From: Achatina immaculata
Lineage: Eukaryota; Mollusca; Gastropoda; Stylommatophora; Achatinidae
NCBI GenBank assembly: GCA_009760885.1
Contig: CM019719.1
Location: 34,885,584-34,949,583, forward strand
Reading direction: 5' to 3'
Length of the DNA stretch: 64,000 nucleotides
The notes beneath the pieces were generated by a model. The model was not told the DNA's origin. It saw nothing but the letters and a program-made list of their open reading frames with translations, and made no database searches. Below, piece by piece: positions 1-12,795 of this stretch. Each line of letters starts with the position of its first letter. Within the stretch, counting starts at the first letter, position 1. Both the position numbers and the translations under genes were made by a program.

Positions 1-184
1 CAGGCATCTATCTACAATTTGAGTCACGTTCATGACACAGATTAATGGAGAACTGAGAATACTGGAATCTAACCCAGTCATTATCAGGCATTTTTCGACC
101 GTGGTATAAACAAACTTTGCTAATGGAGAACGGAAAGAAAAAAATGCGATTATAAAAGCTGTAAATGCTGATAAAAAAACTATA

Positions 185-1283
185 TCATCATCATCATCAT
201 GCGCTGTGCCTGGAAATGCTGGAGACCGTGTCTCTTCACAGGTTCCGAACTTTCATGTTTTCCATCAGTTCTCTTGCTATGCCTCTCCCACGCCTTTTTC
301 TCAAGTCATCTAAGATTTTCTCTCTTGGTCTACTTCTCCCTGTCCTGCCTACAATTTTTCCTGTTGTCATGATATTCTCTATCCCTCCTCTTCTATGGCC
401 AATAAGCATTGACTCCTCCCCCACCCACCTTCCACGTAGTGTGTTTATTAGTGTTCATTTCTCACTGGCACTTTCTTGGGCATTCTTCATTTCTTATTTT
501 AGCTGTACATGGTATTCTTAACATTCTACGTAAAGAACCACATTTCACTTGCGTCTTATGCTCTTGTTGTTTTTGTTAGTGACCATGATTCGGTTTCATG
601 TACAGCAGTAGTACTGGTTCGATGCAGCATTTCAAGACTCTTTTCCTAGTATCTATTGACAAAGATGTACTACACAAAACAGATTTCATTTTCTGAAATG
701 CTACCTTTGTCCGTTATATTTTTTTTGTTTTTTTTATCTCTGTGGTACACCTACTATCTGATGTTATCGTTGTACTAAAATATTTGAATCTGTGCGCTTG
801 TTTTAACTGTAATCCGTTTGATATTTATATTGGATTCTGGTACAGTTTTCTTTCTGGACATGATCATCGTTTTTGTTTTCTATAGCTGTTTAGTGATAGT
901 CCTTTATATTCACTTTCTGTTACTACTATATCTAGCAGCTCTTGTAAATCCTTTTCATTGTCTGCTATCAGGACTGTGTTGTCAGCGTATCTCATGTTAT
1001 TGATGTTGTCTTCCAATTTTTATCCCAAGCTTGTCGGTGATAGCTCTCATAATACTGCGAGAAAACATATCTGGAGACAGTACATATCCTTGTCTTACTC
1101 TCTTCTTTATGCTGAAATATGCCCTACTTTGATGGCTGAATTTTTGTTCCAGTACATATTTCTTTTATTATTATTCTTAGATCTTTGGCATCAAAGTGCA
1201 TGTCTTCTAGCATCTCCATCACGTCCTCATATTTTTCCTTGTTGAATGCTTTGGTGTAGTCAATAAAACATATCTGTGCGTGT

Positions 1284-1316
<33 letters not shown>

Positions 1317-1835
1317 GGTGGGTGGGTGTGTGTGCATGCATGCATGCGTGCGTGCGTTCCTTCGCTTTCAACAAAGTCACATTGTTCGTCTGCTATCTCT
1401 ACCATAACTTTTTGTCTCATCCTTCTCATTATTCTTGACTGCAGTTTGTTAATATGGCATGATAAACTGGTAGGTCCTTGTTCTTCACATTCTTGTGCGC
1501 CTGCTTTCTTTGGCAGGGCCGTAAAGGTGGACGTCAGCATAAATTTTTTCATAAATGTCATTAAAACAGTTTTGTAATAATTTTCGTGCCTAATTCCCCG
1601 AGATCTTTTATTTCTTCAGCCGCACTATTGTTTTGTCAAGTTCTCTTTCATTTGTTTATGTGTTTCATAGCGTCTATGATTTCCTCTTCAAGAACTGGTG
1701 GTCCCTCTAGGTTTGTGTCTGCTGGTCGTTTAGGTTTCTCCATATATGTCATCCATGTATTCTGTCCATCTGTCAAGTATTTCCTCTGTGTCCATAAGTA
1801 TGTTTCCTTCTTTTGATTTCAGCAACATCCTCTAA
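185..1835 (-). mobile_element. LINE family A fragment (decayed RT and 3' tail)
   Basis: Read on the minus strand, about 1830 to 1390 gives degenerate RT with ALPKKAGAQECEE and VMVEIADEQCDFVE. After a TG microsatellite come CFIDYTKAFN and VMEMLEDMHFDAKDLRII, then NNMRYADNTVLIA near 960-1010. RT catalytic YADD is here YADN. The 3' tail near 240-420 reads [17 protein letters not shown] and ends in ATG triplets near 190. Same family as 56340-59235. Many stops: dead copy. Confidence 0.75.
1275..1345 (+). repeat. (TG)n microsatellite inside LINE A RT
   Basis: GT repeats with GTGGG and TGCATG interruptions. They replace about 22 residues of RT that are present in the 58 kb copy. Confidence 0.9.
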
Positions 1836-2056
1836 GAGTCGCGATATGACTTATATTTAAGTGGGTAAAAAGGGCAAGTCTGTCTGTCAGCTGAAACGGG
1901 GCACTTATCTCATCGCTGAAACAAAGATTTCCATGATGTTGGACACGTACAAAGCGAGAATGATTAACATGTGATTAATGTTGAAATGCGCAGTTACTTT
2001 TATTTTAAGTAAATCAAACATTTTCTCACAGTACATGACACATAATATATCCATAC

Positions 2057-2350
2057 TACAGGAACTAAATTTTGAAGAAGGCTGGCTAGGAAAGAGGACT
2101 AATCGGAGAAAACTTTAAAGTTTTGGACACATTAAACATCATGATAATTTATAGAAGACCGTCTTGGAAGGATACATAATGGGAAAGAGAAAGAGAGGAA
2201 GACTAAGGCGAAGATGGATGCAAGACATCGTTGATGATCTGCAAATGGATGCATCAGCAGCAGGGCATATTGTTTACAACCGAGAGGCCTACAGGAGAGC
2301 TTTTAGAGAGGCAAAGTTCCGCAACGGACATGCAAATGACTGACTGACTA
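2057..2350 (+). mobile_element. LINE family B 3' end
   Basis: Reads as EEGWL-type sequence, then GYIMGKRKRGRLRRRWMQD, IVDDLQMDASAAGH, EAKFRNGHAND-stop. The same tail recurs at 18.8, 23.6, 29.1 (minus), 34.4 and 55.4 kb (minus). Non-LTR C-terminus; 5'-truncated. Confidence 0.75.
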
Positions 2351-2829
2351 ATGACATATTTCAGAGTACTTCTACATGGGACCAGTGAACCTTATACGTG
2401 ATTAAGCAACTACGCACAGGTCATTCAGGGCTTTTTTTAAAATAATTCTGATTAAAAAAAAAACAACAACTTATATTTCCACTCTTTCTCTCGCTCGATG
2501 CCTACATGTGCAGATCTTCAGGAACTGAGACGAGCTTGCCGTGGCATCGTCCACTTCAAACAAGCTACCAGCCTGATACGAAATATTAGCAAATCTCAGT
2601 CGTTCTAGGTTTAGTCTTTGATTTAAAACAAAATAAAAGTATAATTTTTATTTCAAAATATACTATTAAAAAATACAGTAAATATACATTGACCAAACTG
2701 AAAATATAGCTCTAGGACTGTTTTTTTTTTTTTTTTAGAAAATGAAACAAAAAAAAAGCACAAAACGAATCAGGCACTCCTAAGTATGCTAGAAAAGTAA
2801 CGAGAAGAGTTAGGCAAAGAAAATATAAT

Positions 2830-3435
2830 GTGTAGAAAACTGAAGCAGTTCTTTGCCTTCCAAGCTCAGTGACCAGAAAGAAAAGACTCTGAAACTCAGG
2901 CGACACATAATAGTAAACTAAAACAGTTGTTTGCCACTTGAACTCCATGCAGACTGGAAACACTCTGCAACACAGATAACATATGGCAGTAAACTAAAAC
3001 AGTTGTTTGCCATCTAAAATCCATGCAAAGACTGGAAACATTCTGCAACACAGGTGACATATGGCAGTAAACTAAAACAGTTGTTTGCCATCTAAAATCC
3101 ATGCAAAGACTGGAAACATTCTGCAACACAGGTGACATATGGCAGTAAACTAAAACAGTTGTTTGCCATCTAAACTCCATGTAAAGACTGGAAACACTCT
3201 GCAATACAGGCGACATATGGCAGTAAACTAAAACAGTTGTTTGCCATCTAAACTCCATGCAAAGACTGGAAACACTCTGCAAGTCAGACGACATATGATA
3301 GTAAACTAAAGCAATTGTTCGCCATATGAACTTCATGCAGGCTGGAAACACTCTGCTACCCAAACGACATACGGCAGTAAACTAAAGCAGTTGTTTGCCA
3401 TCTAAACTCCATGCAAAGACTGGAAACATTTTGTA
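2830..3435 (+). repeat. 78-bp minisatellite, about 7-8 copies
   Basis: The unit contains CTAAAACAGTTGTTTGCC and TGGAAACA(T/C)TCTGCAA. Central copies are nearly identical; the first copies (from 2830) and the last are diverged. The 78-bp period (26 codons) makes a spurious repetitive open frame on the minus strand. Confidence 0.9.
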
Positions 3436-5175
3436 GACAGGATAGACTGCTTAATTGCTGATTCTGCTTCTTCTTCTTCAACTGCATTCTATAGTTCTAG
3501 CCTCAGATATCTATATTTACTGTCTGGATAACAGCTACAGTCTAACGACTAATGCTATTCTATAAATTATTTTATCTAAATCCAAATAATGTTGGTCCCA
3601 TCTAGATAGTAAAAACAGTCGTCTAAATAATGCCTATAAATCTAGATAATTTTAAACTGAATCTAGATAATTAGGGACAATTTTATTACAGTCCATCCGA
3701 AAGGAAAAAAAAAGAAGAAATTTTGAGTAAATCTTCAACAATTAACCCTCTCAGACTATATGAATAAATGTTTCAATTTTTCTCGAACATCCCAAAATGG
3801 CAACACGGCCCTCCTCTCCCCCTCGCCCCCCCCCCCAACATCCCCCGACCTGCCTTCTCCGAATCAGCTACAAGTGCTCGCAATAAAATTACAATAATTT
3901 GTATGAAGGTAGCAATTATGGTGCAATCCCAGTTTTAAAAAAAACTCTGCTGATTGCACAACTTGGTGGTTATCTACTCACCCACCAGTGGAACAATGGC
4001 CGGAAATGAAGGCCCAGTTTGAAACAACAATAAGGAGTGAAGTGTTTACACCGCTGAAATCCTCTTCGTGCTCGGATGGTAAGAACCTACTTTTTTTCCT
4101 GTCATTCTTACATTTGATTATAACAGAAATGCAAAAAGTGAAAAAAATTGCTTCAGTCCAAGACAGATGGGACAGTTAAATTAGTGAATAAACTCATATT
4201 TTTTAAAAAAAAAACTGGCAATAGGCTCTTACTTCCAGCCTGTAATGTTGACTTGTCTCATGTAATAAGAAAGAGTTAACACCAAACCGACAACCCGTCT
4301 AGATCTTCCCGTGCCAGCGGTAGATTTTTAGACCATTCCGGTATCCCCGCTGCGTGACAACGTTCGAAATTTCGATCATGGTTTGTTTCAATAAAAGAAC
4401 CGGTGTAACATTTAGATTGTACATATTTCGTCCACGTTTCCGGTGACATTTTTTCAAAATGGTGAAAGAGTCCTTAGATACGAGCGATGCCGAGCGAGAA
4501 AAAGGAAGAGAAACATGGAAATTTTTCAATTTGTGATGATGTATATAGGGGTATGGACATGGCCTGTGACCACCCCACTGCTCTTGAATGTATCCCAAAG
4601 AGATCTAGACATATTTAGACGACTGGAGAAGTAGTTAGGAGGTTATTTCAGACATTAATTTAGCGAGAATACACCATAGAATCAGAATATGAGATTGACA
4701 AGTAGATCTAGACATCTCAGATGGTAAGTAGTGCATATCTAGACCTCGCTGATGGTGAGCTTGGCACAGTCATTGTCTAAAAACATCACATTACTTCTTT
4801 TTTCCTAAAAAAAACCTGTGCATTAATGAAATTTTCATACATTTAGTTATACTTTGAAACATAATAAGTACACGGAAGTACACGTAAATACTGTTTTCCA
4901 TTCCATTTTATAACTATACCCCCTAACATATCAAGACCCGTGCTTTTACTCTGGTAAGCAACTGAATGTCCGCTTTTCTTCCTATGGCACGGGAAGAGCT
5001 AGGAGAAGGAAAACTTTAACACTCAGTGGAAGGCAAAGATAAACCACCATTGTGTCATCTCCAGCATTATGGTCATGACACGGAACAACCCATTTAGTAA
5101 CGAAGTGAAAGTGGACTGCAGTGGAGGCGTCTAGTTCTGTAGGGAGCACCACGTGCTTACAGGTGGTACCAGATC
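3436..5175. other. No confident gene; AT-rich with short motifs
   Basis: 3590-3690 repeats TCTAGATAAT-like words. A C-rich tract lies at 3815-3838. A short open frame from ATG 3988 runs to a GTAAGA donor-like site at 4080 (MEQWPEMKAQFETTIRSEVF...), possibly an exon but without recognisable homology. Another short frame at 4443-4634 is not recognised. Confidence 0.4.
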
Positions 5176-5179
5176 GTTA

Positions 5180-5310
5180 TCAATCTTAGACCAAGAAAGA
5201 AAATCATGGATGGATTGTCAAGATGGCATGGAAAGAAGATACCAGAACAATTCATAGAGGCAACACAAAACAGAGAGTTGTGAAGAGGTCTGACCGCCAA
5301 TGCCAGTAAC
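5180..5310 (+). mobile_element. LINE tail fragment (family C)
   Basis: Reads KIMDGLSRWHGKKIPEQFIE, then ATQNREL-stop-RGLTANAS. The 'W.G....E....A.DR..WR.LTANAS' ending is typical of non-LTR retrotransposon C-termini. Confidence 0.55.
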
Positions 5311-5370
5311 TAGATAAATAGAATATTTCCTAGATAAATAGAATCACCAAACCGTGGCCACGTCATCAGT

Positions 5371-5372
<2 letters not shown>

Positions 5373-5417
<45 letters not shown>
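5373..5417 (+). repeat. (TA)n microsatellite
   Basis: About 22 uninterrupted TA dinucleotides. Confidence 0.95.
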
Positions 5418-5420
<3 letters not shown>

Positions 5421-6400
5421 TTTCAAACTAAAAAGGGTTAGTACATGAACTGATATGCACATCTTAAGGCGTTGGTGTTGAGTTTTTATTGTTTCCTTTT
5501 CTAAACAGCCGAGACCAAGACTTTCTTAGAACTGAAGAATTTGCTTTCTTCGCATTCGTTTTAAACTACCAAAGGTTATCTCTTCAGTGTGTAAAGTAAC
5601 AGGTACATCCTAAAACTCAGTTACTCAAGCACAACACCAGTTAAATAGAATCAATTTAGACGACTGGATAATAAACAAAATACAGAGCTCTTCGGGAACA
5701 AAGTGAACAAATATAGAAATGCCTTCAGGCGCAATCCTTTTCAAGAACTGCGAATCTAGGATCAGTGCTACATTCAAATGTTGACAAGAGAGAGGGTTTT
5801 TTTTTATCTGCATCAGTATAATCAAATATAACCTGAGAACCAAAATTAAGTTGGACTTCCTCCTACTGTTAGAATGGTCTAATTCAGAATAAAGAGAAGT
5901 GGAAAATATTTCTGCACCTACGAAATTCTCCCTAAAGTTGTAAAAGATGTTAGACCAATGGCAACATTAAAAAAAAAAAAGACAAATTCTTCAGGAGGTG
6001 GCACTTTTACATCGTCTTACAAACCACAAACTAGATCCTTCAAATACTGAAAGGTATGATGATGATCTTCGCCATCTTTTGTGTGATAATATCAAGTAAT
6101 TATGACCATTTATAGCACATATGTATTACCTTAAATATAATTCCCCGTGTACTTTCTCTTACGCATGATTAAAAGGAATACATTATTTTCTAGATAATAT
6201 ATTTCGGAGCAGTTCTAGATAGTTTGCTTTTATTTAGAAGAGTTGGCAACACAGGAATTGGTCGCAATGGCATCTGGCAAATTTCCAGAAATATACTACA
6301 GAAGGAAAAAAAAACCCGGTTAACTTCTCTTCAGACTAGACCAGGTTTTGGATCACGTTGATCTCTATTCTGTTAGACCTGACAAGCAAAATTAAGCCTG

Positions 6401-6444
<44 letters not shown>

Positions 6445-7380
6445 TGGTAGCACTACAAGAATGTGGTGTGTGATTTTGTCCAGGTCTACCTCACAAAGAT
6501 TACTTCTACGCCATCGCTCTCGAACAACCTTCTTCGTACTTCATGAAGCGACCAACAACATATCTACAATACATGTACTTCTGGTCTCAAGCCTATCTGG
6601 TTTATAAAAACACAACACACAATGTCTACTACTCTCGAAAAGGCTTTGAAATTTTTACTGGCGTCACTTAAATAGACTAACAACATGTAAAGTCAAATTA
6701 TTATGAGCGACACCTGTAGCGATTGCACAGATGAACCAATATACTTACTGCAGCATCGACACACACTTTCACCAAAATAAACTAGCATTTCATGAACAAG
6801 AGAACACAGAGAAGAATAACAGCTTCCACAAGAGAACAATCCGAGGTAGAAAAAAACACGCTGTCAGAGGGTGGGAAGCACTAACTTTATTTGAATGAAA
6901 GCTGCTCTCTACCCGCTTCTCGTAGGTACACAGGAAGAAAGGCCCAAGGAAACGAGAGGAAATTAACAGAAATACATTTAAATATTAATGATATATCATA
7001 GTGGAAACAGACAAAATTTATTCAAGGCGAGCGTGGGACGCAACTTCCAGACTACATACTGCAGGTGTATTCTGCTTAATCGGATGCCCAGATACAAAGC
7101 TGAAAGGAAAGGATATACTTCGGTAGAAGTTATGGAATTAACTCCATAATATTTTTTAAAATTGGTTTAAACATACATTACTGGCCATTTGTGTTAAACA
7201 CTGTGATTGATATTCAGGAACTATAACGGGCTAACAAACGAAATCTGCTTGACTTATAGGGAGAAGAAATCACCAATGCAGTGTTGAGACAGAAGGTGAA
7301 TTATGAAATGTCCTAAATTAAACAAAAGCTGCGATCTTTCATCTGTAAGAATTATACGCCATTCAAATTTTGAAATTTAT
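5418..7380. other. No gene seen; (TGT)n at 6401-6441
   Basis: AT-rich unique-looking sequence with many stops in all frames. A TTG microsatellite of about 13 units lies at 6401-6441. I see nothing else I can support. Confidence 0.5.
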
Positions 7381-7384
7381 TTAG

Positions 7385-7925
7385 AACTAGCTGATTACCC
7401 GGCGTTGCCCGGGTATTTATCTCAATCAACAAAGTTCTATTCATTTCCACAACCTTCTAGAAGATTCTACATAGGTCTATTCATTTTCACAACCTTCTAG
7501 AAGGTTCCACGGTGTCTAGACGATTCTACAGAGTTCTATTCCTTCTGTTCTACTAAATGCGGGCTTAATTGTCATCAGGACTGTCACCAATCAGCTTAGC
7601 GACCCCGAACACCATGGATTCGATACTAATCTAGGTCAGTTTGGACATTTTATTTTTCACCACTTTTCACCCACCCACCCCCACCCCCTTGCCGATGGAG
7701 GCTGAACTTGCGAGTGCCACTATTCATCTCAGCGACCAAGAAAACTATAGATTCGACACTAATATCGATCATTTTCGATTATTTGTACATGTCATCCCAA
7801 CCCACCCCCAGCCCTAGGCACCCCATGCAGGTGGAGGATGAACATGGACTTAAACGGCATCGGAAGTGTCACTATTCATCTCTGCGACTCCGAAAACTAT
7901 AGATTCGACACTAATATCACAGAAG
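7385..7925 (+). repeat. Dispersed repeat beginning CCCGGCGTTGCCCGGG
   Basis: Starts with the near-palindromic CCCGGCGTTGCCCGGG preceded by AGCTGATTA, a widespread invertebrate repeat end. Then come several ACAACCTTCTAGAAG words and three diverged copies (about 7586, 7717, 7868) of a unit with CACTATTCATCTC.GCGAC and GATTCGACACTAAT. Class uncertain. Confidence 0.6.
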
Positions 7926-8039
7926 CAAACTTTAGCTGAACTGAAAAGCTGAGAGTGCACAAAGTAGAAAATAAGCGACTGTTGTGATTATGTTGAGAGT
8001 AGCTGTGGTAATGACGACCAAATGATGATGATTATGATA

Positions 8040-8375
8040 TCAGTCCATAAGAAATAACATCTTATTGGCAGAAATGCAGATGAAACCACTGACAACAATT
8101 ATTGAGGAAAGACGCTGGCGATGGTTGGGACATGTGCTCAGAATGACTGACAACTCACTACCAAAAATAGCACTAAGATGGACACCACAGGGGAACAGAA
8201 GTAAGGGTAGACCAAAAGAGACATGGAGAAGAACAACAGAAAGGATGTTGAGCAATAGAGGGCTCACCTGGGCAAGAGCAGAAAAAAAGGCGAAAGACAG
8301 GCATTTGTGGAAAACCCTTGCGGAAGCCCCATGTGCCCTGGGCACTTAAGGTTCAGAGAGAGAGAGAGATGATAT
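8040..8375 (+). mobile_element. LINE family D 3' end
   Basis: Open frame reads [59 protein letters not shown] and so on, then a GA-rich tail. Relatives at 18.5 (minus), 45.3 and 52.5 kb. Typical non-LTR C-terminus; 5'-truncated. Confidence 0.78.
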
Positions 8376-8736
8376 CAGTGGCGATGAAAGACAAAAATCA
8401 ATAGCTATTTCCTTGCCATTCCCCGCTGTGAAATCTAACATAGATCAGTAAACAAGAAATTACATATTAATTTTTCTTTTCCCATTGGCAATTTTTTTTT
8501 CTTTTACATTGCACTTTGTTGTGCCCAGCCTTGCAGACGAACATTAAATGAGGCTGGCACTTTGATCTCACAACACAGGACATCAGTAAAGGACGTGGCA
8601 CTGCTGTGAAGACCACGTAAGATATCCCAGTCACCTGCAAGTCGCCACTTGTAACCTTATTATTGTGATAATAATTAAAACAACTATAACAGTGCTAATA
8701 CGATTTAATAACAAACGTTATGACGACAGCCATAAC
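8376..8736. other. Intergenic, nothing recognised
   Basis: No motif or repeat that I can name. Confidence 0.4.
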
Positions 8737-8880
<144 letters not shown>

Positions 8881-9111
8881 GGTGTGTGCTCTCAGTCTCC
8901 AAATGTGAGTAGAAAAACAACCAAAGCTATACTTCTGTAGTCTTCTATATGTTTTTTTTTAGTTCAAATTGTGAAACACATAAAGACATGCAAAATCTAC
9001 CTTATGAATCTTTTGTCCGTCTCACATGAACTATTCTAATTTATCATAATTCATAATTTTCTGTTCTTTGTCTATAAGGTAAATATGAATAAAGTTATGA
9101 AAAAACGCCCT

Positions 9112-9313
9112 AATGATGTACATAGATGATACATTATACAGAAAGATGAATAATATCTTACGCTTCCTTTTCCCAGCCACTAAGGATATAGATGATACTT
9201 TATGCAGAATGATGAATGATATCTTACGCTTCTTTTCCGAGGCACTAATGATATAGATGATACTTTATATAGAATGATGAATGATATCTTACGGTTCTCC
9301 CAGACACTAAGGA
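9112..9313 (+). repeat. About 65-bp tandem repeat, 3 copies
   Basis: Unit carries ATAGATGATAC(A/T)TTAT, GAATGATGAATGATATCTTA and CTTTTCC; copies start near 9120, 9187 and 9250. Confidence 0.85.
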
Positions 9314-9954
9314 CGCTAGTGACAGCAGTAAAAGTAGCAGAGCGAGCTTCGTCGAGTAACTGAATAATGCCATCTGAAAATGGTCCGGATTATTCTTTCA
9401 GAAAATGTCGCCGACGAAATAAAATCCACTGTTATTTAGCACAATGTCGGCACACGCCTAAAAAAAAAACAAAGCAACAAAAAAAACAGGTTTTCTTTCA
9501 TCTGTTTTGGCTGACGGTTTTACAAAATGCTGACACTTTTTATGGCGGAACATCTGTTTGTCGGCTAAGATATTCTAGTTGTACTATCAACACGAACATA
9601 ATTTCCTCCAATGGTTTATTTACGTCATTCGCGTCGCTAAACACTTTATACAAGTGCTCTGGTTGGCTGTTAGTCTGGGTTAGTACAATATGTCTGGTAA
9701 AAAAAATGGTTAAAGTGGGCAACGATTAAAAAAAAAATCTTTGAACATTATTCACCATTCATCAAGTCTGAGAATTAATGACTAATTGTGCTTTCTAAGT
9801 AAAGCAAGTTTCGCATTAAAAGAGGAACAGTTGTAAGAGTCGTCGAATGAGATCTCTCAAATCGTCAGTCTACATTCTTTTTTAAGGCTCTTTCAAGCTT
9901 CCTCTCTCCTCTTTCTCCCCCCGCCTCCCTCTTTTTTTCCTCCAACATCTCACA
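9314..9954. other. Intergenic; unrecognised 120-codon open frame
   Basis: A frame at 9367-9729 has no recognisable domain and skewed composition. I do not call it a gene. Pyrimidine-rich at 9895-9945. Confidence 0.4.
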
Positions 9955-10300
9955 CTTCAGACACGGCTGACAAAGCCAGTTCGTGAAGCGTGCAACTGCA
10001 GATCAGTTAATCAACAAAGTCATATTAACTGTGATGTTAATTTACACCGTTAATCATTCTAGACATCAATTTTCACGCTTTAGAGGTGGCTGATTCTTGA
10101 ACACTGCAGACATATCAGTTAACCAATATGATCTTTTAACTGTGATGTTAATTTACACCGTTAATCATTCTCGACATTATTTTTCCCGCCTCAAACACGG
10201 CTGATAAAAGCCAGTTCATGAACCGTGCAATACAGATCATTTAAATCAGATTATTTAACGGTGCTGTTATTTACACCGTTAATCATTCTAACATTAATTT
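9955..10300 (+). repeat. About 115-bp tandem repeat, 3 diverged copies
   Basis: Each copy has a CACGGCTGA.AAAGCCAGTTC-like start and ends GTTA(A)TTTACACCGTTAATC followed by ATTCT. Ends near 10077, 10172 and 10292. Confidence 0.85.
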
Positions 10301-10324
10301 CTTACATGTATTGATTTGCTTCTC

Positions 10325-10575
10325 TGTACGACGGTGGTGGAATGGTTAGTACACTCGCTTCCTGATTAGAAGCTCCCCGTTTCGATTTCGAACTCGGGCG
10401 GATCTTTTTTTTTTTTTTCAAACCGACCGGCACCGGATTTGACCCAGCCTCAAAAACTGGGTACCTGGGGCTTCCCTATGAACACAAAGGCAGTGAGGAT
10501 AAGTCCTGGCATCCCTACTTGAAATACTGTGGTGGCCTAGAAATGCTGAAGGCACTAGACACTTCACACCACCAT
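10325..10575 (+). mobile_element. tRNA-derived SINE (family S1)
   Basis: Head has an A-box-like TGGTGGAATGGTTAGTACAC and a B-box-like GATTTCGAACTC, then a T run. The body holds AACACAAAGGCAGTGAGGA and TACTGTGGTGGCCTAG. The same body recurs at 36735-37075. Pol III origin inferred. Confidence 0.65.
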
Positions 10576-10631
10576 GGCATGCAAATGCTACCGGACTTGG
10601 GAAGTACTTGAAGAAGGTGGCATTGTTCTAT

Positions 10632-10682
10632 GTTAGGGAGGCAAAGTTCCGCAAGGGACATGCAAATGAATGAATGAATGTT
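10632..10682 (+). mobile_element. LINE B terminal scrap with AATG tail
   Basis: Contains TTAGGGAGGCAAAGTTCCGC and AAGGGACATGCAAATG as in other family B ends, followed by AATGAATG. Confidence 0.6.
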
Positions 10683-11635
10683 CTTGTACGCGATTAGAGC
10701 TCATTTGCGTACGCTGTTTTAAAATGCGGTTCAGTGATACTAATGGAAAAATTAAATGAAAGTCTAGGGTTTAACCGTTCTGTTTTTTTTTTTTATAAGA
10801 TATCACAGTCGCAGCTCATTAACATGTCTGCCCGTGTCATGAAATACATCCTAGTGTGCCATTTACTGTGTCTAGCGCTAGCGCCTGGACATTCATTCTG
10901 ACAGCAGTGGGTTAGTCATTAGGCTAACATGCATAAGTCTAAAGACCTCGCATCAATGAGGGGGAAAAAATACTCCCCCCTGCAAATACAGATTATTGTT
11001 TCATGTGACAATCATGTACAGCTGTCATTGCTGCACTAACACGTTATGTTATCCACAAGACATTGACGTACGAGGTGTGCTCGGTTTGTTCAATAAATAC
11101 ACAGTCATATAGTAGTAGTAATAAACAAGGTGGCGAAGAAATCGAACCATATATCATGAGATGGACAGCATAGTTCGGAAGGGATAGCGTTCCTTACTAA
11201 GTTTAGCCTAAAGACCTGGGTGGTGTTATAGCGTTCTAACAACCACAGGCATAGTTCGAACGAACAAACATACGTTGTTTTCAAAGGGTTGAGAATTGGG
11301 CACGCAGGCCCGTCTAACATTCTGCCCTTCATCATACAGCTTTCAGTCAGTCACAGCCATTCAGCAGTTGTTAATGAGGATGATAATCATGAAGACACAA
11401 TTACATGATTACATAAATCAATAATAAACTTATCTCTTTTCCATACACTCTACACTCTGATTTATGCAACAACATGAAATAAACTAGCATTCTTACATTC
11501 ATTCCTAACTAAAAAAAATTAGACAAAAGCAGTATTTTAAAAATTACAACAATCAACCCATACTTTAAACTACTTTAGACTATGCTTAGGGAGGCATATA
11601 ATCCATATCAAACAGATGATGACACATTTTGAAGT
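10683..11635. other. Intergenic; possible SINE scrap and dispersed repeat
   Basis: 10895-10965 has a tRNA-like GTGGGTTAGTCATTAGG. 11035-11135 resembles 44240-44340 (ACGTTATGTT...CACAGTCATATAGTAG), a dispersed repeat of unknown class. No gene. Confidence 0.4.
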
Positions 11636-11639
11636 TATA

Positions 11640-12420
11640 AGAACGAATATTACTTATAAGGTATAATCAATCATGAGACCTAGAGTTTTATGTTCACTAA
11701 CATTCTCTATCTGTGAGGTTCCAACATGGAGCTGTAGTGTTGTTGTTGGTGAATTTGTTAATTTCTGTCTTGTAATAAGCGTGGATTTTGTTTTCCTGGT
11801 GTTTATTAGCATTCTTTTGTTATTGCTCCAGTTAATTAGACTGTTTATTTCAATTTGAAGAGCTGACTCAAGTCATTGTCACTAGTGCAGTCATCAGCAA
11901 AGAGGTCACAATATGATTTTTTTTAGATGAAGTGGAAGATCACTGATGTAGATGGTAAAAAGGAGAGGACCAAGAATAGATCCATGTGGAACACCATTAT
12001 CAACCACAGATGAACTTGACTTAAAGTTTTGGAGCAAACTACCTGCAGTCTATTGGAAAGAAAATATGTAATAAATTTTGTCAGGTCAGGGTGTAATTTA
12101 TAAGTCTCAAGCTTTCTAACTAGGATTTCATGATCAATCATGTCAAATGCTTTTTTTTAAGTCAGCAAAGACAGCACCACATAATTTATCAACGTTTATA
12201 TTACATAACCAAAATTCTGTCATTTTTGAGAGAGCTGTGTGGTAGGAATGTTTCGGCTTAAAACCTGACTGACAGTCAACAATCAAATCATGTTCGTGCA
12301 TGTGTTGTAAGTTTTTTTTTTGTATGTTTTTCTATGGGTTTTGACAAAGTCGGTAGAATGGAAATTGGCCTATGGCTTGAGGGATTTTTCTCTGAACCAG
12401 ATTTTAGAGTTCTAACTTAT
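11640..12420 (-). mobile_element. LINE family E (CR1/L2-like), 3' RT portion
   Basis: Minus-strand reading gives HRPISILPTLSKPIEKH, QSGFKPKHSYHTALSKMTEF, FADLKKAFDMIDHEILVRKL, LHPDLTKFITYFLSNRLQVV, GVPHGSILGPLLFTIYISDL and the catalytic FADDCT. Several frameshifts and stops. The order of RT motifs is normal, so this is one dead copy. Continues upstream at 12796-13056, 14615-14995 and 16155-16875. Confidence 0.82.
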
Positions 12421-12795
12421 AAGTGCCGTGCCGCGTGGCGTAGGCGATCATTTCTCTCCACAAATCCCTGTCTTTTGCGTTGATTATGAGATCCACAGGT
12501 GAATTTCTTCAACTAACTTTTCTCTAAGTCTTCCTCTGTCTCTTCTTTCCTCATTTGTTCCACTTGCCACAGTGTGTTCCAGTTTTCCTCTTCTCAGAAA
12601 ATGACCTATAAATCTCGCTTGTCTGCCTCTGATCTTTGATATAATTTGTTTTGTTTTTTTAACTCCAGCCTCATTAAGACTTCTTCATTGGTTTTCTTGG
12701 TCGTCCATGGTACCTTCAACATCATTCTTATAAACCACATTTCCATGACCTCCATTTCTCGCTGCACTCTCTTATTCATAGACCATGCTTTTAAA
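12421..12795 (-). mobile_element. LINE family F tail nested in LINE E
   Basis: On the minus strand: GHFLRRGKLEHTVASGTNEE, RRDRGRLREKLVEEIHLW, ending at GCGGCACGGCACTT. Sits exactly between E residues KIAKIYPVLK and SGSEKNPSSHRP, so it inserted into E. Confidence 0.7.

Noticed and set aside
2896..3363. 155-residue repetitive frame on the minus strand
   Set aside because: 78-bp minisatellite (26 codons per unit); no start context or splice structure, and diverged edge copies break it.
9367..9729. 120-residue open frame
   Set aside because: No recognisable domain, lysine and aromatic-rich composition as expected of AT-rich DNA, no splice or promoter support.
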